Shown piece by piece: positions 24,990 through 32,296 of a stretch of 37,597 nt of DNA. The notes below the pieces were generated by a model. That model made no database searches. It worked only from the letters and a program-made list of their open reading frames with translations, and was not told where the DNA came from. The position numbers and the translations under genes were made by a program. The DNA is from Sulfolobales archaeon. Lineage in GTDB: Archaea > Thermoproteota > Thermoprotei_A > Sulfolobales > NBVN01. The stretch lies in assembly GCA_026419835.1 (NCBI GenBank), contig JAOAKQ010000008.1, positions 1-37,597 of the forward strand, written 5' to 3'. The number at the start of each line of letters is the position of its first letter. Within the stretch, counting starts at the first letter, position 1.

Positions 24990-25610
24990 CTAAGCAACCG
25001 GGTAGAACTTTTCATAGGACCTGCCGCTAGATACTACAGCTACATCTACACCATCGCCAGACACGGCGTCTCTACTTATAGCCGCTTTTACAGCGTTAAA
25101 CACAAGCCTCTCCGCTTCAGCTACGTCTAGGTCCTCCCTATACACACTCTCTATTATGCCTATAGCTATTGGAGCGCCAGTCCCTATAGCTGCGTAGTTA
25201 TCTTCAACCAGAGAGCCCAGGGGATCCATGACGAATAGGTGAGGACCCGTTTCGTCGATACCACCGAAGATTACCTCCGAAAGAAACGGGTAGTACTTGT
25301 ACCTGTAGAGAAGCGTTGAAAGAAGCTTAGCCGCACCCTTAACGCTGATCGAGTAACCCAGCTGGATTTCGTAAGACCTGATCTCAACTGATAGCCATCT
25401 AGCTATAGTCTGAATATCGGCGAAAAGCCCGGCTAAGGCCATACCGAATCTATCCGCTAGTAGATAGACCTTCTTACCAGCCTTGCTAACTACGTAGCTA
25501 CCATACGAAACTCTCTTCTCAGCCGCTAGAACGACAGCATTCCTGAGCTTAAGACCTACCGCAGTAGCACCAGTTCCGAGCCTATCGTAGCTCACGAGCA
25601 CCCCCACCAA
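24990..25610 (-). CDS. psmB: Proteasome beta subunit, crenarchaeal beta-1 type lacking Thr1
   Basis: The sequence is a 20S proteasome beta subunit with TAVGLKLRNAVVLAAEKR, SKAGKKVYLL, and GGIDETGPHLFVMDPLGSLVEDNYAAIGTGA. Aligning the VG of TAVG with Val4-Gly5 of the Thermoplasma subunit places Glu17 and Lys33 correctly, but the residue at position 1 is Ala (GATAVG), not Thr. Crenarchaeal beta-1 subunits share this ATA(V/I)G start, so this is probably the non-catalytic beta partner and an active Thr1 subunit should lie elsewhere in the genome. The TATA box (ACTTATAACG, near 25629) predicts a start near 25602, so GTG 25601 or 25595 may be the true start rather than TTG 25610. Confidence 0.9.
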   Translation of the reverse strand: MVGVLVSYDRLGTGATAVGLKLRNAVVLAAEKRVSYGSYVVSKAGKKVYLLADRFGMALAGLFADIQTIARWLSVEIRSYEIQLGYSISVKGAAKLLSTLLYRYKYYPFLSEVIFGGIDETGPHLFVMDPLGSLVEDNYAAIGTGAPIAIGIIESVYREDLDVAEAERLVFNAVKAAISRDAVSGDGVDVAVVSSGRSYEKFYPVA

Positions 25611-25643
25611 GTAGAAGCTAAGACGTTATAAGTAGTGAGTGAG

Positions 25644-25735
25644 TGGGCCCGCGGGGATTCGAACCCCGGACCGCCCGGTATCTCATGTGAAGTACAATAT
25701 GAGCCGGGCGCTCTACCTGGCTGAGCTACGGGCCC
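25644..25735 (-). tRNA. tRNA with anticodon CAT (Ile2 or elongator Met), 18-nt intron
   Basis: Cloverleaf on the minus strand: acceptor GGGCCCG/CGGGCCC, D stem GCTC/GAGC, anticodon stem CCCGG/CCGGG, T stem CGGGG/CCCCG with loop TTCGAAT, discriminator A. The anticodon loop is 25 nt; removing an 18-nt intron after position 37 leaves CTCATAA with anticodon CAT. The initiator-type GGG/CCC pairs next to the loop are absent. The GGGCCCG acceptor is like archaeal isoleucine tRNAs, so it may be tRNA-Ile2, the substrate of TiaS (encoded at 35462-36787). Elongator Met is the alternative. A GCTTAAAAACC TATA box near 25760 fits transcription from the 5' end. Confidence 0.93.
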
Positions 25736-25810
25736 CTGAAATTCGTTCTATCTTGGTTTTTAAGCGTTAGCTATGTAAAGCTTATTTCACCTCTAACACA
25801 GCGGTTTCGG

Positions 25811-25884
<74 letters not shown>

Positions 25885-26018
25885 CCACCTTCCCCAGCTT
25901 CTTCCATGGCGACCGCGACCTACCCAGTTCTCAGTTCTACTACGTAACTTCCCCAGAGGCAATAGAGATTTTGAAGTACTCGAACTTCACGACTAGAGCG
26001 AGTTGGACTGGGTTCCGA

Positions 26019-26037
26019 GGTTTTATACCGTAAAACC
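26019..26037. promoter_or_regulatory. Metal-operon operator, upstream copy
   Basis: The sequence GGTTTTATACCGTAAAACC is a palindrome with 7-bp arms (8 bp counting the outer A/T pair at 26018/26038) around a 5-bp centre. It lies just upstream of the operon TATA box, so a bound protein would cover the TFB site. It differs from the downstream copy only at the central base. Confidence 0.75.
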
Positions 26038-26044
26038 TTATATT
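26038..26044 (+). promoter_or_regulatory. TATA box of the metal ABC-transporter operon
   Basis: TTATATT lies exactly between the two palindromes. It predicts a start near 26067, a few nt before GTG 26074. Confidence 0.55.
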
Positions 26045-26063
26045 GGTTTTATACCATAAAACC
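26045..26063. promoter_or_regulatory. Metal-operon operator, downstream copy
   Basis: GGTTTTATACCATAAAACC is the second copy of the palindrome, centred 26 bp from the first. It covers the region between the TATA box and the transcription start, a classical position for repression. The likely ligand is the DtxR-type protein encoded as the last gene of this operon. Confidence 0.75.
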
Positions 26064-26073
26064 TCGTGATCCG

Positions 26074-27105
26074 GTGCGCGAGGTGTCTGGAAAAAGCGCG
26101 CTGCTAGTACTACTAGCCGTGACTCTACTGATATCGCACACAGCAGGCGCTAGCTCCGGTGAAGTTGTTGTAGCCATAACACACCCATCGCTAAAGTCCG
26201 TGGTTACCGCTATAGGGGGTGCTAGAGTTCGGGTTATCGTGTTAGTCCCCCCGGGAGTCGACGCACACCACTACGAACCACCGACATCGGAACTACTAGC
26301 ACTACTGAGGGACGCCGACGTGGTCGTTATGACGGGCCCATCCCACCTACCTGTAGAGCATAGAGTTGAAGAACTACACAAAACCGGGCTCTACAGGTGG
26401 ATTCTGATCGACTACGAGGAGTACGTCGACGAAGGTCTCGAACTACTAGTCAACCCAGCTACGGGGCGGGAGAATCCGCACGAGTACGTTCTATCTATAA
26501 CTGGCTTGAGGATCGTGGCTACGTCTGTATACAGAGCGCTGTCGTCCTTAGATCCCGGGGGAGCCGGGTACTACGAGAGTAGACTCCGCAGCTACCTAGA
26601 GCACCTCGAGAAGTTGGAGAAAGTCGTGAAGACTACTGCGAGGTCTCCTGGAGTAGCTAGAGTAGGTCTCTTCACACCGATACTACAGTACGCTGCATCA
26701 GATACCGGACTACTAGTAACCTACGTAGTGCTAGCGGAGCACGAAGCCCCTCTCGAAGCTAGAGACGTCGCTAAAGCCGCTGAAAACTACGGAAAGCAGT
26801 ACGACGTCCTCGTGGTGTCCGACGAGGAGTTGGCCAAGTACCGGCAGGCAGTCGAAGAACTACTGAGACGTGGCGTTAAGGTCGTGGTGGTCCCTCTATC
26901 TACTCTAGCGTACGAAACCCCGGAGCTGGTCCCCCTAGTTATAGCCACCGGCTTGGGCACGCTTCAAATACCGGTAGTAGGGGCCGCCGGCGGCCCAATC
27001 GATCTGAGCGGCTACGTCGCGATATCTCTACCTCTACTCGCAGTTATCTTAGCCCTAGTACTCTACATACTTAGGTTAAGGAGCCTTGGTAAGGCCGCTA
27101 AGTAA
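26074..27105 (+). CDS. Zinc/manganese ABC transporter, substrate-binding protein (ZnuA/TroA family)
   Basis: A signal peptide (SALLVLLAVTLLISHTAGA) is followed by a cluster A-1 metal-binding protein. Candidate metal ligands are the histidines in VDAHHYEPP (65-66), the GPSHLPVEH segment, and ENPHEY. A C-terminal membrane segment (ISLPLLAVILALVLYIL) with a basic tail should anchor it to the outer face of the membrane, as is common in archaea. It is the first gene of the operon. GTG 26074 is listed; GTG 26083 (MSGKSALL...) is a good alternative. Zinc versus manganese cannot be told from the ligands. Confidence 0.9.
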   Translation: MREVSGKSALLVLLAVTLLISHTAGASSGEVVVAITHPSLKSVVTAIGGARVRVIVLVPPGVDAHHYEPPTSELLALLRDADVVVMTGPSHLPVEHRVEELHKTGLYRWILIDYEEYVDEGLELLVNPATGRENPHEYVLSITGLRIVATSVYRALSSLDPGGAGYYESRLRSYLEHLEKLEKVVKTTARSPGVARVGLFTPILQYAASDTGLLVTYVVLAEHEAPLEARDVAKAAENYGKQYDVLVVSDEELAKYRQAVEELLRRGVKVVVVPLSTLAYETPELVPLVIATGLGTLQIPVVGAAGGPIDLSGYVAISLPLLAVILALVLYILRLRSLGKAAK

Positions 27106-27874
27106 CGCGGTGGAAGTAGAGGACGTCTACGCATCATACGGTAGCCACGTAGCTCTCGAATCTGCGAGTTTCAGATTGAACTCACCCTTTTTCACCCTCC
27201 TCCTAGGACCTAACGGAGCCGGTAAGACGACTCTAATTAAGATACTAGTAGGCCTGCTGAAGCCTTTAAGAGGTAGAGCTGCTGTGTTCGGCTACGACCC
27301 GCTGAAGGATAGGAGTTCCGTATCGAAGCTAGTTGGCTACCTACCTCAGCCAGGAAGTAGTGGAGTTACTTCGTACATGAGGGTCAGGGATTTGGTGGCC
27401 ATGGGCTACCTCTCGACTAGGAAACCACCGAGATTTATTAGCGATGAGGTTGAGGGGGTTATCTCAGACTCCCTCAGAGCTGTCGGTATTGAAGATCTTG
27501 AGGATAGGTACCTCAGTAACTTAAGTGGCGGTGAACTGCGTAGAGCTCTCATAGCCGCTACTATAGCTAGAAATCCGAAGCTCCTGCTTCTCGACGAACC
27601 TCTAGCATCGCTAGACTTCAGCTCTAAGTGCGAGTTGGTGAAGCTACTTCTAGAACTCCATAGAGTGAGGGGCGTGGACGTGGTTATGAGTACTCACGAA
27701 GTAGCTCACTGCGTCTACTTCAACCCAGTAGTGGTGTTATTGAATAGGAGAGTGGTGGCGTACGGCTCTATGACCGAGGTCCTAACCACTGAAAACCTCA
27801 AAGCGGCCTACCCCAGCGTAGCTGAAGTAGCTGGCTTAACAATACTCGCTGAAGACCACGCCGTTAAGAGGTGA
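27086..27874 (+). CDS. Zinc/manganese ABC transporter, ATP-binding protein
   Basis: An ABC ATPase with Walker A GPNGAGKTT, Q-loop YLPQPG, signature LSGGELRRA, Walker B LLLLDEPLASLD and an H-loop STHEVAHC. It energises the permease encoded next. TTG 27086 overlaps the upstream gene by 20 nt; GTG 27110 (MEVEDVYASYG), 4 nt after that gene ends, may be the true start. The 3' end overlaps the permease start by 4 nt. Confidence 0.92.
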   Translation: MVRPLSNAVEVEDVYASYGSHVALESASFRLNSPFFTLLLGPNGAGKTTLIKILVGLLKPLRGRAAVFGYDPLKDRSSVSKLVGYLPQPGSSGVTSYMRVRDLVAMGYLSTRKPPRFISDEVEGVISDSLRAVGIEDLEDRYLSNLSGGELRRALIAATIARNPKLLLLDEPLASLDFSSKCELVKLLLELHRVRGVDVVMSTHEVAHCVYFNPVVVLLNRRVVAYGSMTEVLTTENLKAAYPSVAEVAGLTILAEDHAVKR

Positions 27875-28701
27875 GCTATGTGGATGTAGTTATGCTGATG
27901 AGCGTGGCTTCCGTAGTTCTCGCCGGCTCCATCTTCAGTTCTCTAGGGTACGCAATGACGATATCTCAAACACTGGTATTCGCCATCGAGCTACTGCACT
28001 CACTAGTAGCCGCGGCTCTTCTCGGAGCTCTAGCTGAGGCAGCCACCGGCGTGGTTCCCATGCAGCTAGTCATATTCCTCTACTCGATGTTCGTTTCATC
28101 TCTAGTTGCTGAACTAGTTAGAAGAGGTGTGCCTCGAGATAGTGTCGTAGCTTTCACAGCCTCGCTATCAGCCGTAATTGCGGTAGCCTCTCTGTGGGGA
28201 CTAATTTACGTAACACCTCTAGGAGTTTCCAGAGCTCTGGGGACTCTATGGGGTTCCGCACTCCTCGTAACGCTTCCGGACCTAGCCTACCTAGCCGTGG
28301 TTGCGATTACTGTAGTTACCGTTGTAGAGCTCTTCGACCTGGAGTTCAAGTACATAAGCTTCGACCCCGAGCTAGCGGCTGCCTCCGGTCTTAACGTAAG
28401 AGCCTACTACTACCTCATATACGCAACCGCCTCGCTCTCTCTATCAGCTGCGGTTAAGGTGTACGGCTCTATACTAGCAAGCGTGCTAGTCGTTCTACCA
28501 GGTATGGCCGCTCAGTACGTCTTTAAGAAGATCGATCTACGGGTGTTTCTACTAGTAGGCGTACTCGTATCGACCTTAGGCTACGCAGTATCTCTAGCTC
28601 TCGGTGCGCAGACATCTCTCTGCGTAGGAGTAGTGGGCTTGGCGGTAGTAGCTCTAGGGACTACCTCGAGGTGGGTCTATGATAGGCGGTTTAACACCTG
28701 A
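27871..28701 (+). CDS. Zinc/manganese ABC transporter, permease (ZnuB/TroB family)
   Basis: This is a 276-aa polytopic membrane protein of the ABC-3 permease family, with about seven to eight hydrophobic segments and the conserved EFKYISFDPELAAASGLNVRAYYYLIY cytoplasmic region that contacts the ATPase. It is coupled by GTGA overlap to the ATPase gene, and its end overlaps the regulator gene by 23 nt. Confidence 0.92.
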   Translation: MSYVDVVMLMSVASVVLAGSIFSSLGYAMTISQTLVFAIELLHSLVAAALLGALAEAATGVVPMQLVIFLYSMFVSSLVAELVRRGVPRDSVVAFTASLSAVIAVASLWGLIYVTPLGVSRALGTLWGSALLVTLPDLAYLAVVAITVVTVVELFDLEFKYISFDPELAAASGLNVRAYYYLIYATASLSLSAAVKVYGSILASVLVVLPGMAAQYVFKKIDLRVFLLVGVLVSTLGYAVSLALGAQTSLCVGVVGLAVVALGTTSRWVYDRRFNT

Positions 28702-29116
28702 ACTAACGGACTACCTCGTCACTATAGCCTACCTAGTAGGTAAGTACGGTAGTAGGTGCTGTATAAGACTTGTCGACATCCGCAGAGTTCTAGGCGTGGC
28801 TAAACCCACAGCATCTCTAATGGTCGGTAAGCTCGTGGATATGGGTTTGGTGGAAAGGTGCGAGCGGGGGGTCGCGGTCAGCGAGCTCGGACTTAGGGTA
28901 GTAGAAGCGGTTACTAGAAGACATGAAGTTCTTGAGAACGTGTTTCTACAGATAGGTGTAGACCATGAAAAAGCTTGCGATATAGCTAGAAAACTGGAGG
29001 TAGCTCTAGGTGTTAGTGACGTAGAAGCTATTGAAAGAAGGGTACCCAGCTATCTAAGTACGTGCGATAAGCTTGAGTGTAGATTTGATTCAGCGATTAG
29101 AGCTCGAAAGCGCTGA
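28679..29116 (+). CDS. DtxR/MntR-family metal-dependent repressor
   Basis: The first 65 residues form a winged helix (LTPELTDYLVTIAYLV..., IRRVLGVAKPTASLMVGKLVDMGLVERCERG). A dimerisation domain with RRHEVLENVFLQIGVDHEKACDIARKLE follows, typical of DtxR/MntR proteins that use metal as co-repressor. At 145 aa it lacks the SH3-like third domain. It is the last gene of the operon it probably controls, through the twin palindromes at 26019-26063. It is cysteine-rich (CC, C near 103, 128 and 132), which is unusual and could matter for metal sensing. Confidence 0.85.
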   Translation: MIGGLTPELTDYLVTIAYLVGKYGSRCCIRLVDIRRVLGVAKPTASLMVGKLVDMGLVERCERGVAVSELGLRVVEAVTRRHEVLENVFLQIGVDHEKACDIARKLEVALGVSDVEAIERRVPSYLSTCDKLECRFDSAIRARKR

Positions 29117-29165
29117 ACGGCTTCCGCAGGTCGAGCTCGGCGGCACTCTAGGCAGCTTCTCGCTA

Positions 29166-29189
29166 TATCTAGACCTATAGGTCTAGATA
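29166..29189. promoter_or_regulatory. Perfect 24-bp palindrome upstream of pyk
   Basis: TATCTAGACCTA is followed directly by its exact reverse complement. It starts within a TATA-like CTATATC (29163-29169) and ends about 24 nt before the pyruvate kinase start. It could be an operator for pyk. As a hairpin in the RNA it could also end the upstream operon. Confidence 0.5.
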
Positions 29190-29212
29190 GTTAGTAGTGT
29201 TGGTGGTAGTGC

Positions 29213-30601
29213 TTGAACGTTAAGATAATAGCTTCGCTAGGTCCCGCCTCGAGTAGTGGTGAGGTAGCGAGTAGAATGGTGTCCGCTGGAGCTACCGGCT
29301 TTAGAGTTAACTTCGCTCATGGTGATAGAGCTTCCTGGTCTCACTACACTAGGATTACTAGAGATGCTGAAGCCTCTAGCGGTAGGTACGTAGCTCTAAT
29401 AGGGGACCTCTCCGGTCCTTCACTTAGACTGGGGGTTCTCGACGGGGTCGTAGAGGTTAAGAAGGGTTCCGTGGTGAGGTTTGCGCTGGAATCTAGAAGA
29501 GCTAGAGGAGATGTTATTGAAGTACCCATAGACGTACCTAGGAAGGTGGTCGAGGAGATTTCCGAGGGGGACTTGATCCTCATGAGTGACGGTAAGATAT
29601 CGTTTAGTGTCGTAGGTGTTGGTGATACGTACTTCGATGCCGTAGCTCAGACGGAGTCTACTCTAACATCTAGAAAAGCCTTCATCGTTAAGGGGAGGGA
29701 GTTCGAGCTACCGATAGTCGGGAAGAAGGACTTGGAGGATTTGAAGTTCGCCTGTTCGGAGGGTTTCGACTACGTTGGGTTAAGCTACGTTAGGAGTTCG
29801 GAGGATGTATCCTACGTGAGAAAACTGGTTGAGAAAATGAACTGTGGTGTGGGTATTTTAGCTAAGATCGAGACGTTGAGCGCTCTAAGAAATCTCGACT
29901 CAATTATCGGAGAATCCGATGGTGTTGTAGTAGCTCGAGGAGATCTCGGTATGAACGTCGGTCTGGAGGAGGTTCCTTCTATACAGAAGAAGATAGTTAG
30001 GAAGAGCAGGGAGCTCGGTAGGCCCGTGATAATAGCTACTCAGCTCCTCGAGTCTATGATTGAGAACCAGGTGCCGACTAGAGCTGAAGTAGTTGATGTG
30101 TACGAAGCCGTTCAGATAGGTGCCGACGCTCTAATGGTAACAGGTGAAACGGCTGTAGGTAGGTATCCCGTCGAAGTGGTTAAGTGGTTAAGTAAGATAG
30201 CGAGAGTTGCTGAAGCCGGCTCAGTCTACACGCAGGAGAGGCCGGCTGGAGATCTTCGAACTAGGTTTGTGAAGGGTTTTGTAGAACTTGCGGAAGACCT
30301 CGGAGCTTCACTAGCTATATACAGCATGAGGGGTGCGACAGCTAGAAGAGCTTCCACTATGAGACCTAGGGTACTTACCTACGTAGGAGTTCCGAGAGTT
30401 GAAGTAGCTAGGAAGCTCTCTATTCTGTGGGGTTTGAATACGTACGTTGTTGAAGCCAGCTCCTACTCCGAGGGTTTGGAGAAGCTCTACCACACCCTAA
30501 TCTCGGATGGTAAGCTTAGAGCTGGGGATATCGTCGTGCTCGTCTACGGTTTAGTGGAGGAGTACGAGGAAGTTATAAGAATTAGGAAGGTATCTCTCTA
30601 A
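29213..30601 (+). CDS. pyk: Pyruvate kinase
   Basis: Pyruvate kinase makes pyruvate and ATP from phosphoenolpyruvate at the end of glycolysis. Family features: KIIASLGPASS at the N-terminus, GFRVNFAHGD, LIGDLSGPSLRLG, GVGILAKIETLSALRNLDSI with the catalytic lysine and the metal-binding Glu, VVARGDLGMNVG, PVIIATQLLESMI and MVTGETAVGRYPVEVV. Length (462 aa) is typical. The TTG start at 29213 agrees with transcription from about 29193. Confidence 0.96.
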   Translation: MNVKIIASLGPASSSGEVASRMVSAGATGFRVNFAHGDRASWSHYTRITRDAEASSGRYVALIGDLSGPSLRLGVLDGVVEVKKGSVVRFALESRRARGDVIEVPIDVPRKVVEEISEGDLILMSDGKISFSVVGVGDTYFDAVAQTESTLTSRKAFIVKGREFELPIVGKKDLEDLKFACSEGFDYVGLSYVRSSEDVSYVRKLVEKMNCGVGILAKIETLSALRNLDSIIGESDGVVVARGDLGMNVGLEEVPSIQKKIVRKSRELGRPVIIATQLLESMIENQVPTRAEVVDVYEAVQIGADALMVTGETAVGRYPVEVVKWLSKIARVAEAGSVYTQERPAGDLRTRFVKGFVELAEDLGASLAIYSMRGATARRASTMRPRVLTYVGVPRVEVARKLSILWGLNTYVVEASSYSEGLEKLYHTLISDGKLRAGDIVVLVYGLVEEYEEVIRIRKVSL

Positions 30602-30661
30602 GATCCGGGATCGCGTACTGAACTTATTTTACAGTGCGGCAGCACTTAGTGGAGGTATTCC

Positions 30662-31378
30662 TTGAGTAAGAAGCAAAGAAAGCACGTAGGAAAGCAGATA
30701 TCTAGAAGAAGGTACAAGAGGGTTAGGTACGACCTACTGGTTCTAGGTCTAGTAATGATAGTAGCCGGTCTACTTGTTTACAACATTATCACAGCGGCAG
30801 CACCGAGACCTGGAGTTGGTGAAACTACTAGAGAGAAACCCGCGGATTTACTGAAGCGGATTACCGATATCGAGGTAATTAAAAACGGCTCTGTAGTTCT
30901 AGTCTACAAGGTGAGAGGCGACGTCCCCGTTGGTTCGTACGTACTCGGAACGCTAGACTACTTAAGTATCTACATAGGTAAGGAGGTTCTAGTAGGTAAC
31001 GAGAGTAGAGTAACTTCCTACACGTCGTTTCTCTACACGGCTCAAGCACCTCTATACGTCGTAGCCGAAGTACTGGGTATGGCTCTTAGAACTAGTAACG
31101 TTAGTGAAGTATTCTTCAATCCTCAGATCGTGAATACCTGGATCAACGCATCTACTAAGTACTTGGGTAGAGAAACTCTAAAATCCGAGCTTCTTGGGGA
31201 TATAGAGGTAGTTACCCAGATCTACACGTACTACAAGTCTATCGATGGAAAGCTCAGGCGTATTGAAGTAGAAGTAAAGAGAGCCGTAGACTTCGGTCTA
31301 CTCCCTTTGAAAGCTTCAGTAGTGATCGATGGTGAAAAATTCGCTCTTGAACTAACAGACCTCAGAAAAATAAGCTAG
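30662..31378 (+). CDS. Hypothetical membrane-anchored protein
   Basis: I do not recognise this 238-aa protein. It has a strongly basic N-terminus (KKQRKHVGKQISRRRYKRVR), one membrane segment (about 25-47: LLVLGLVMIVAGLLVYNII) and then about 185 residues that should lie outside. These are rich in beta-prone stretches and contain several possible N-glycosylation sites (NGS, NES, NVS, NAS). There are no cysteines. The TTG start lies close to the transcription start predicted from ACTTATTTTA (about 30622-30631). It stands alone between pyk and the candidate origin. Confidence 0.75.
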   Translation: MSKKQRKHVGKQISRRRYKRVRYDLLVLGLVMIVAGLLVYNIITAAAPRPGVGETTREKPADLLKRITDIEVIKNGSVVLVYKVRGDVPVGSYVLGTLDYLSIYIGKEVLVGNESRVTSYTSFLYTAQAPLYVVAEVLGMALRTSNVSEVFFNPQIVNTWINASTKYLGRETLKSELLGDIEVVTQIYTYYKSIDGKLRRIEVEVKRAVDFGLLPLKASVVIDGEKFALELTDLRKIS

Positions 31379-31652
31379 GAGTAGAACTAACGCAGGAAAT
31401 CGTGAAATCCCCGTTCGCAGTTCTAAGAAGTGAGTATACAACCCAGTAGCCTCTAAATACACCGCACCTAAAGCTGAGATAGCACCAGCTAAATAACCAC
31501 TACTTAACTAAGCAAACATAATACAGTACAATCTAACTATACCGAATCAGTATTAAAACATGTAAGAACCATGTGATCCCCAAATAACCCCTCCATAACC
31601 TGTGCAACCCACTCTAATCCCACCGAACCATGAGCATGCCGACTAGTAGCCC

Positions 31653-31680
31653 CACACCCCACCTTTTCCAGTGGAACGGG
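31653..31680 (-). promoter_or_regulatory. ORB-like box, left
   Basis: Read on the minus strand: CCCGTTCCACTGGAA, then AAGGTGGGGTGTG. It is identical over all 28 bp to the right box. The TTCCANTGGAA dyad and the G-rich tract are the recognisable parts of archaeal origin boxes. Confidence 0.65.
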
Positions 31681-31761
31681 AAACTGAAATAGTAGATACC
31701 GAAATATCCATTATACAAACCTAATATAATATATAAGATATAGTGCGAGTAAATAAAACTA

Positions 31762-31817
31762 ATAAATAATAAATTTATAAATAGAGATTTATCTCTATTT
31801 ATAAATTTATTATTTAT
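31762..31817. repeat. Perfect AT-rich inverted repeat, 27-bp arms
   Basis: The arms 31762-31788 and 31791-31817 are exact reverse complements with a 2-nt centre. Each arm contains only a few G or C bases. It could extrude as a cruciform or melt easily, and it is the symmetry centre of the candidate origin. Confidence 0.85.
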
Positions 31818-31907
31818 ACACTTACCATATCTATTTATAGTACTTATACTATTACCGTTTGTATAATGTTTGATTTACACCTTCTTCACGCCGCGTTTTG
31901 TGCTGAC

Positions 31908-31935
31908 CCCGTTCCACTGGAAAAGGTGGGGTGTG
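31908..31935 (+). promoter_or_regulatory. ORB-like box, right
   Basis: This reads CCCGTTCCACTGGAA, then AAGGTGGGGTGTG on the plus strand, identical to the left box but inverted. It ends 40 bp before the stop of the MazG-like gene. Confidence 0.65.
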
Positions 31936-31975
31936 CCTCTTTTCGTTATCTGCTTTTACTAGTGTTTCCGCTTTC

Positions 31976-32227
31976 TTAGCGGTGCTGGTACTTTTTCTTG
32001 AACGCTTCTTCTACATCTACTTCCAGTAGGTTGGCTAGTGATAGTGTCCAGGCGATCACATCCGCTATTTCTTCTTCTACACCTTCTCTGTCTTGGTTAA
32101 GTATTGCTTCAGCTAGTTCACCGATTTCTTCCACAAGCCATGTGAAGGTTGCGTAGAGACCTCTCGACGAGTCTCTTTCGTAGAACATGGACTTCATCAA
32201 TTTCTGTGCTTCTCTTACTGTCAGCAT
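31976..32227 (-). CDS. MazG-like nucleotide pyrophosphohydrolase
   Basis: This is a small (83 aa) all-alpha NTP pyrophosphatase. The metal-binding pattern is seen as WLVEEIGELAEAI followed by VEEEIADVIAWTLSLANLL (EExxE ... ExxD). These enzymes remove non-canonical or excess nucleoside triphosphates. The length fits the single-domain MazG-like group. The ATG start at 32227 faces away from the sec61-beta promoter, and the gene ends next to the candidate origin. Confidence 0.85.
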   Translation of the reverse strand: MLTVREAQKLMKSMFYERDSSRGLYATFTWLVEEIGELAEAILNQDREGVEEEIADVIAWTLSLANLLEVDVEEAFKKKYQHR

Positions 32228-32296
32228 GCTCTATCCACAGTGCTGGGGGTTTAGCACTTATAACTTTAGAGCGCTCTGCAGTTTGGTAGTGGAGGT

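Larger units (their letters stand above)
31653..31935. other. Candidate chromosomal replication origin
   Basis: Two identical 28-bp boxes in inverted orientation (31653-31680 and 31908-31935) bound about 230 bp that are strongly AT-rich through most of their length. Each box contains the dyad TTCCACTGGAA followed by GGTGGGGTGTG, the layout of an archaeal origin recognition box (dyad plus G-string) bound by Orc1/Cdc6. The G-strings point outward. Inside, CATTATACAAAC (31709-31720) is mirrored at 31857-31868, and a perfect 27-bp hairpin (31762-31788 with 31791-31817) sits at the centre, well suited as an unwinding element. No orc1/cdc6 gene lies in the window. A MITE-like element with terminal inverted repeats is the main alternative. 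Between 31379 and 31652 I see no gene. Confidence 0.65.

Noticed and set aside
31379-31652. Minus-strand stretch encoding a small hydrophobic segment ending in LEATGLYTHF
   Set aside because: It is under 30 codons, has no start or promoter, and stops interrupt the frame directly upstream; a gene remnant is possible but not supported.
31653-31935. MITE or insertion-sequence remnant with 28-bp terminal inverted repeats
   Set aside because: No convincing target duplication flanks it and the repeats match origin-box features, so an origin is preferred; the MITE is kept as the alternative.
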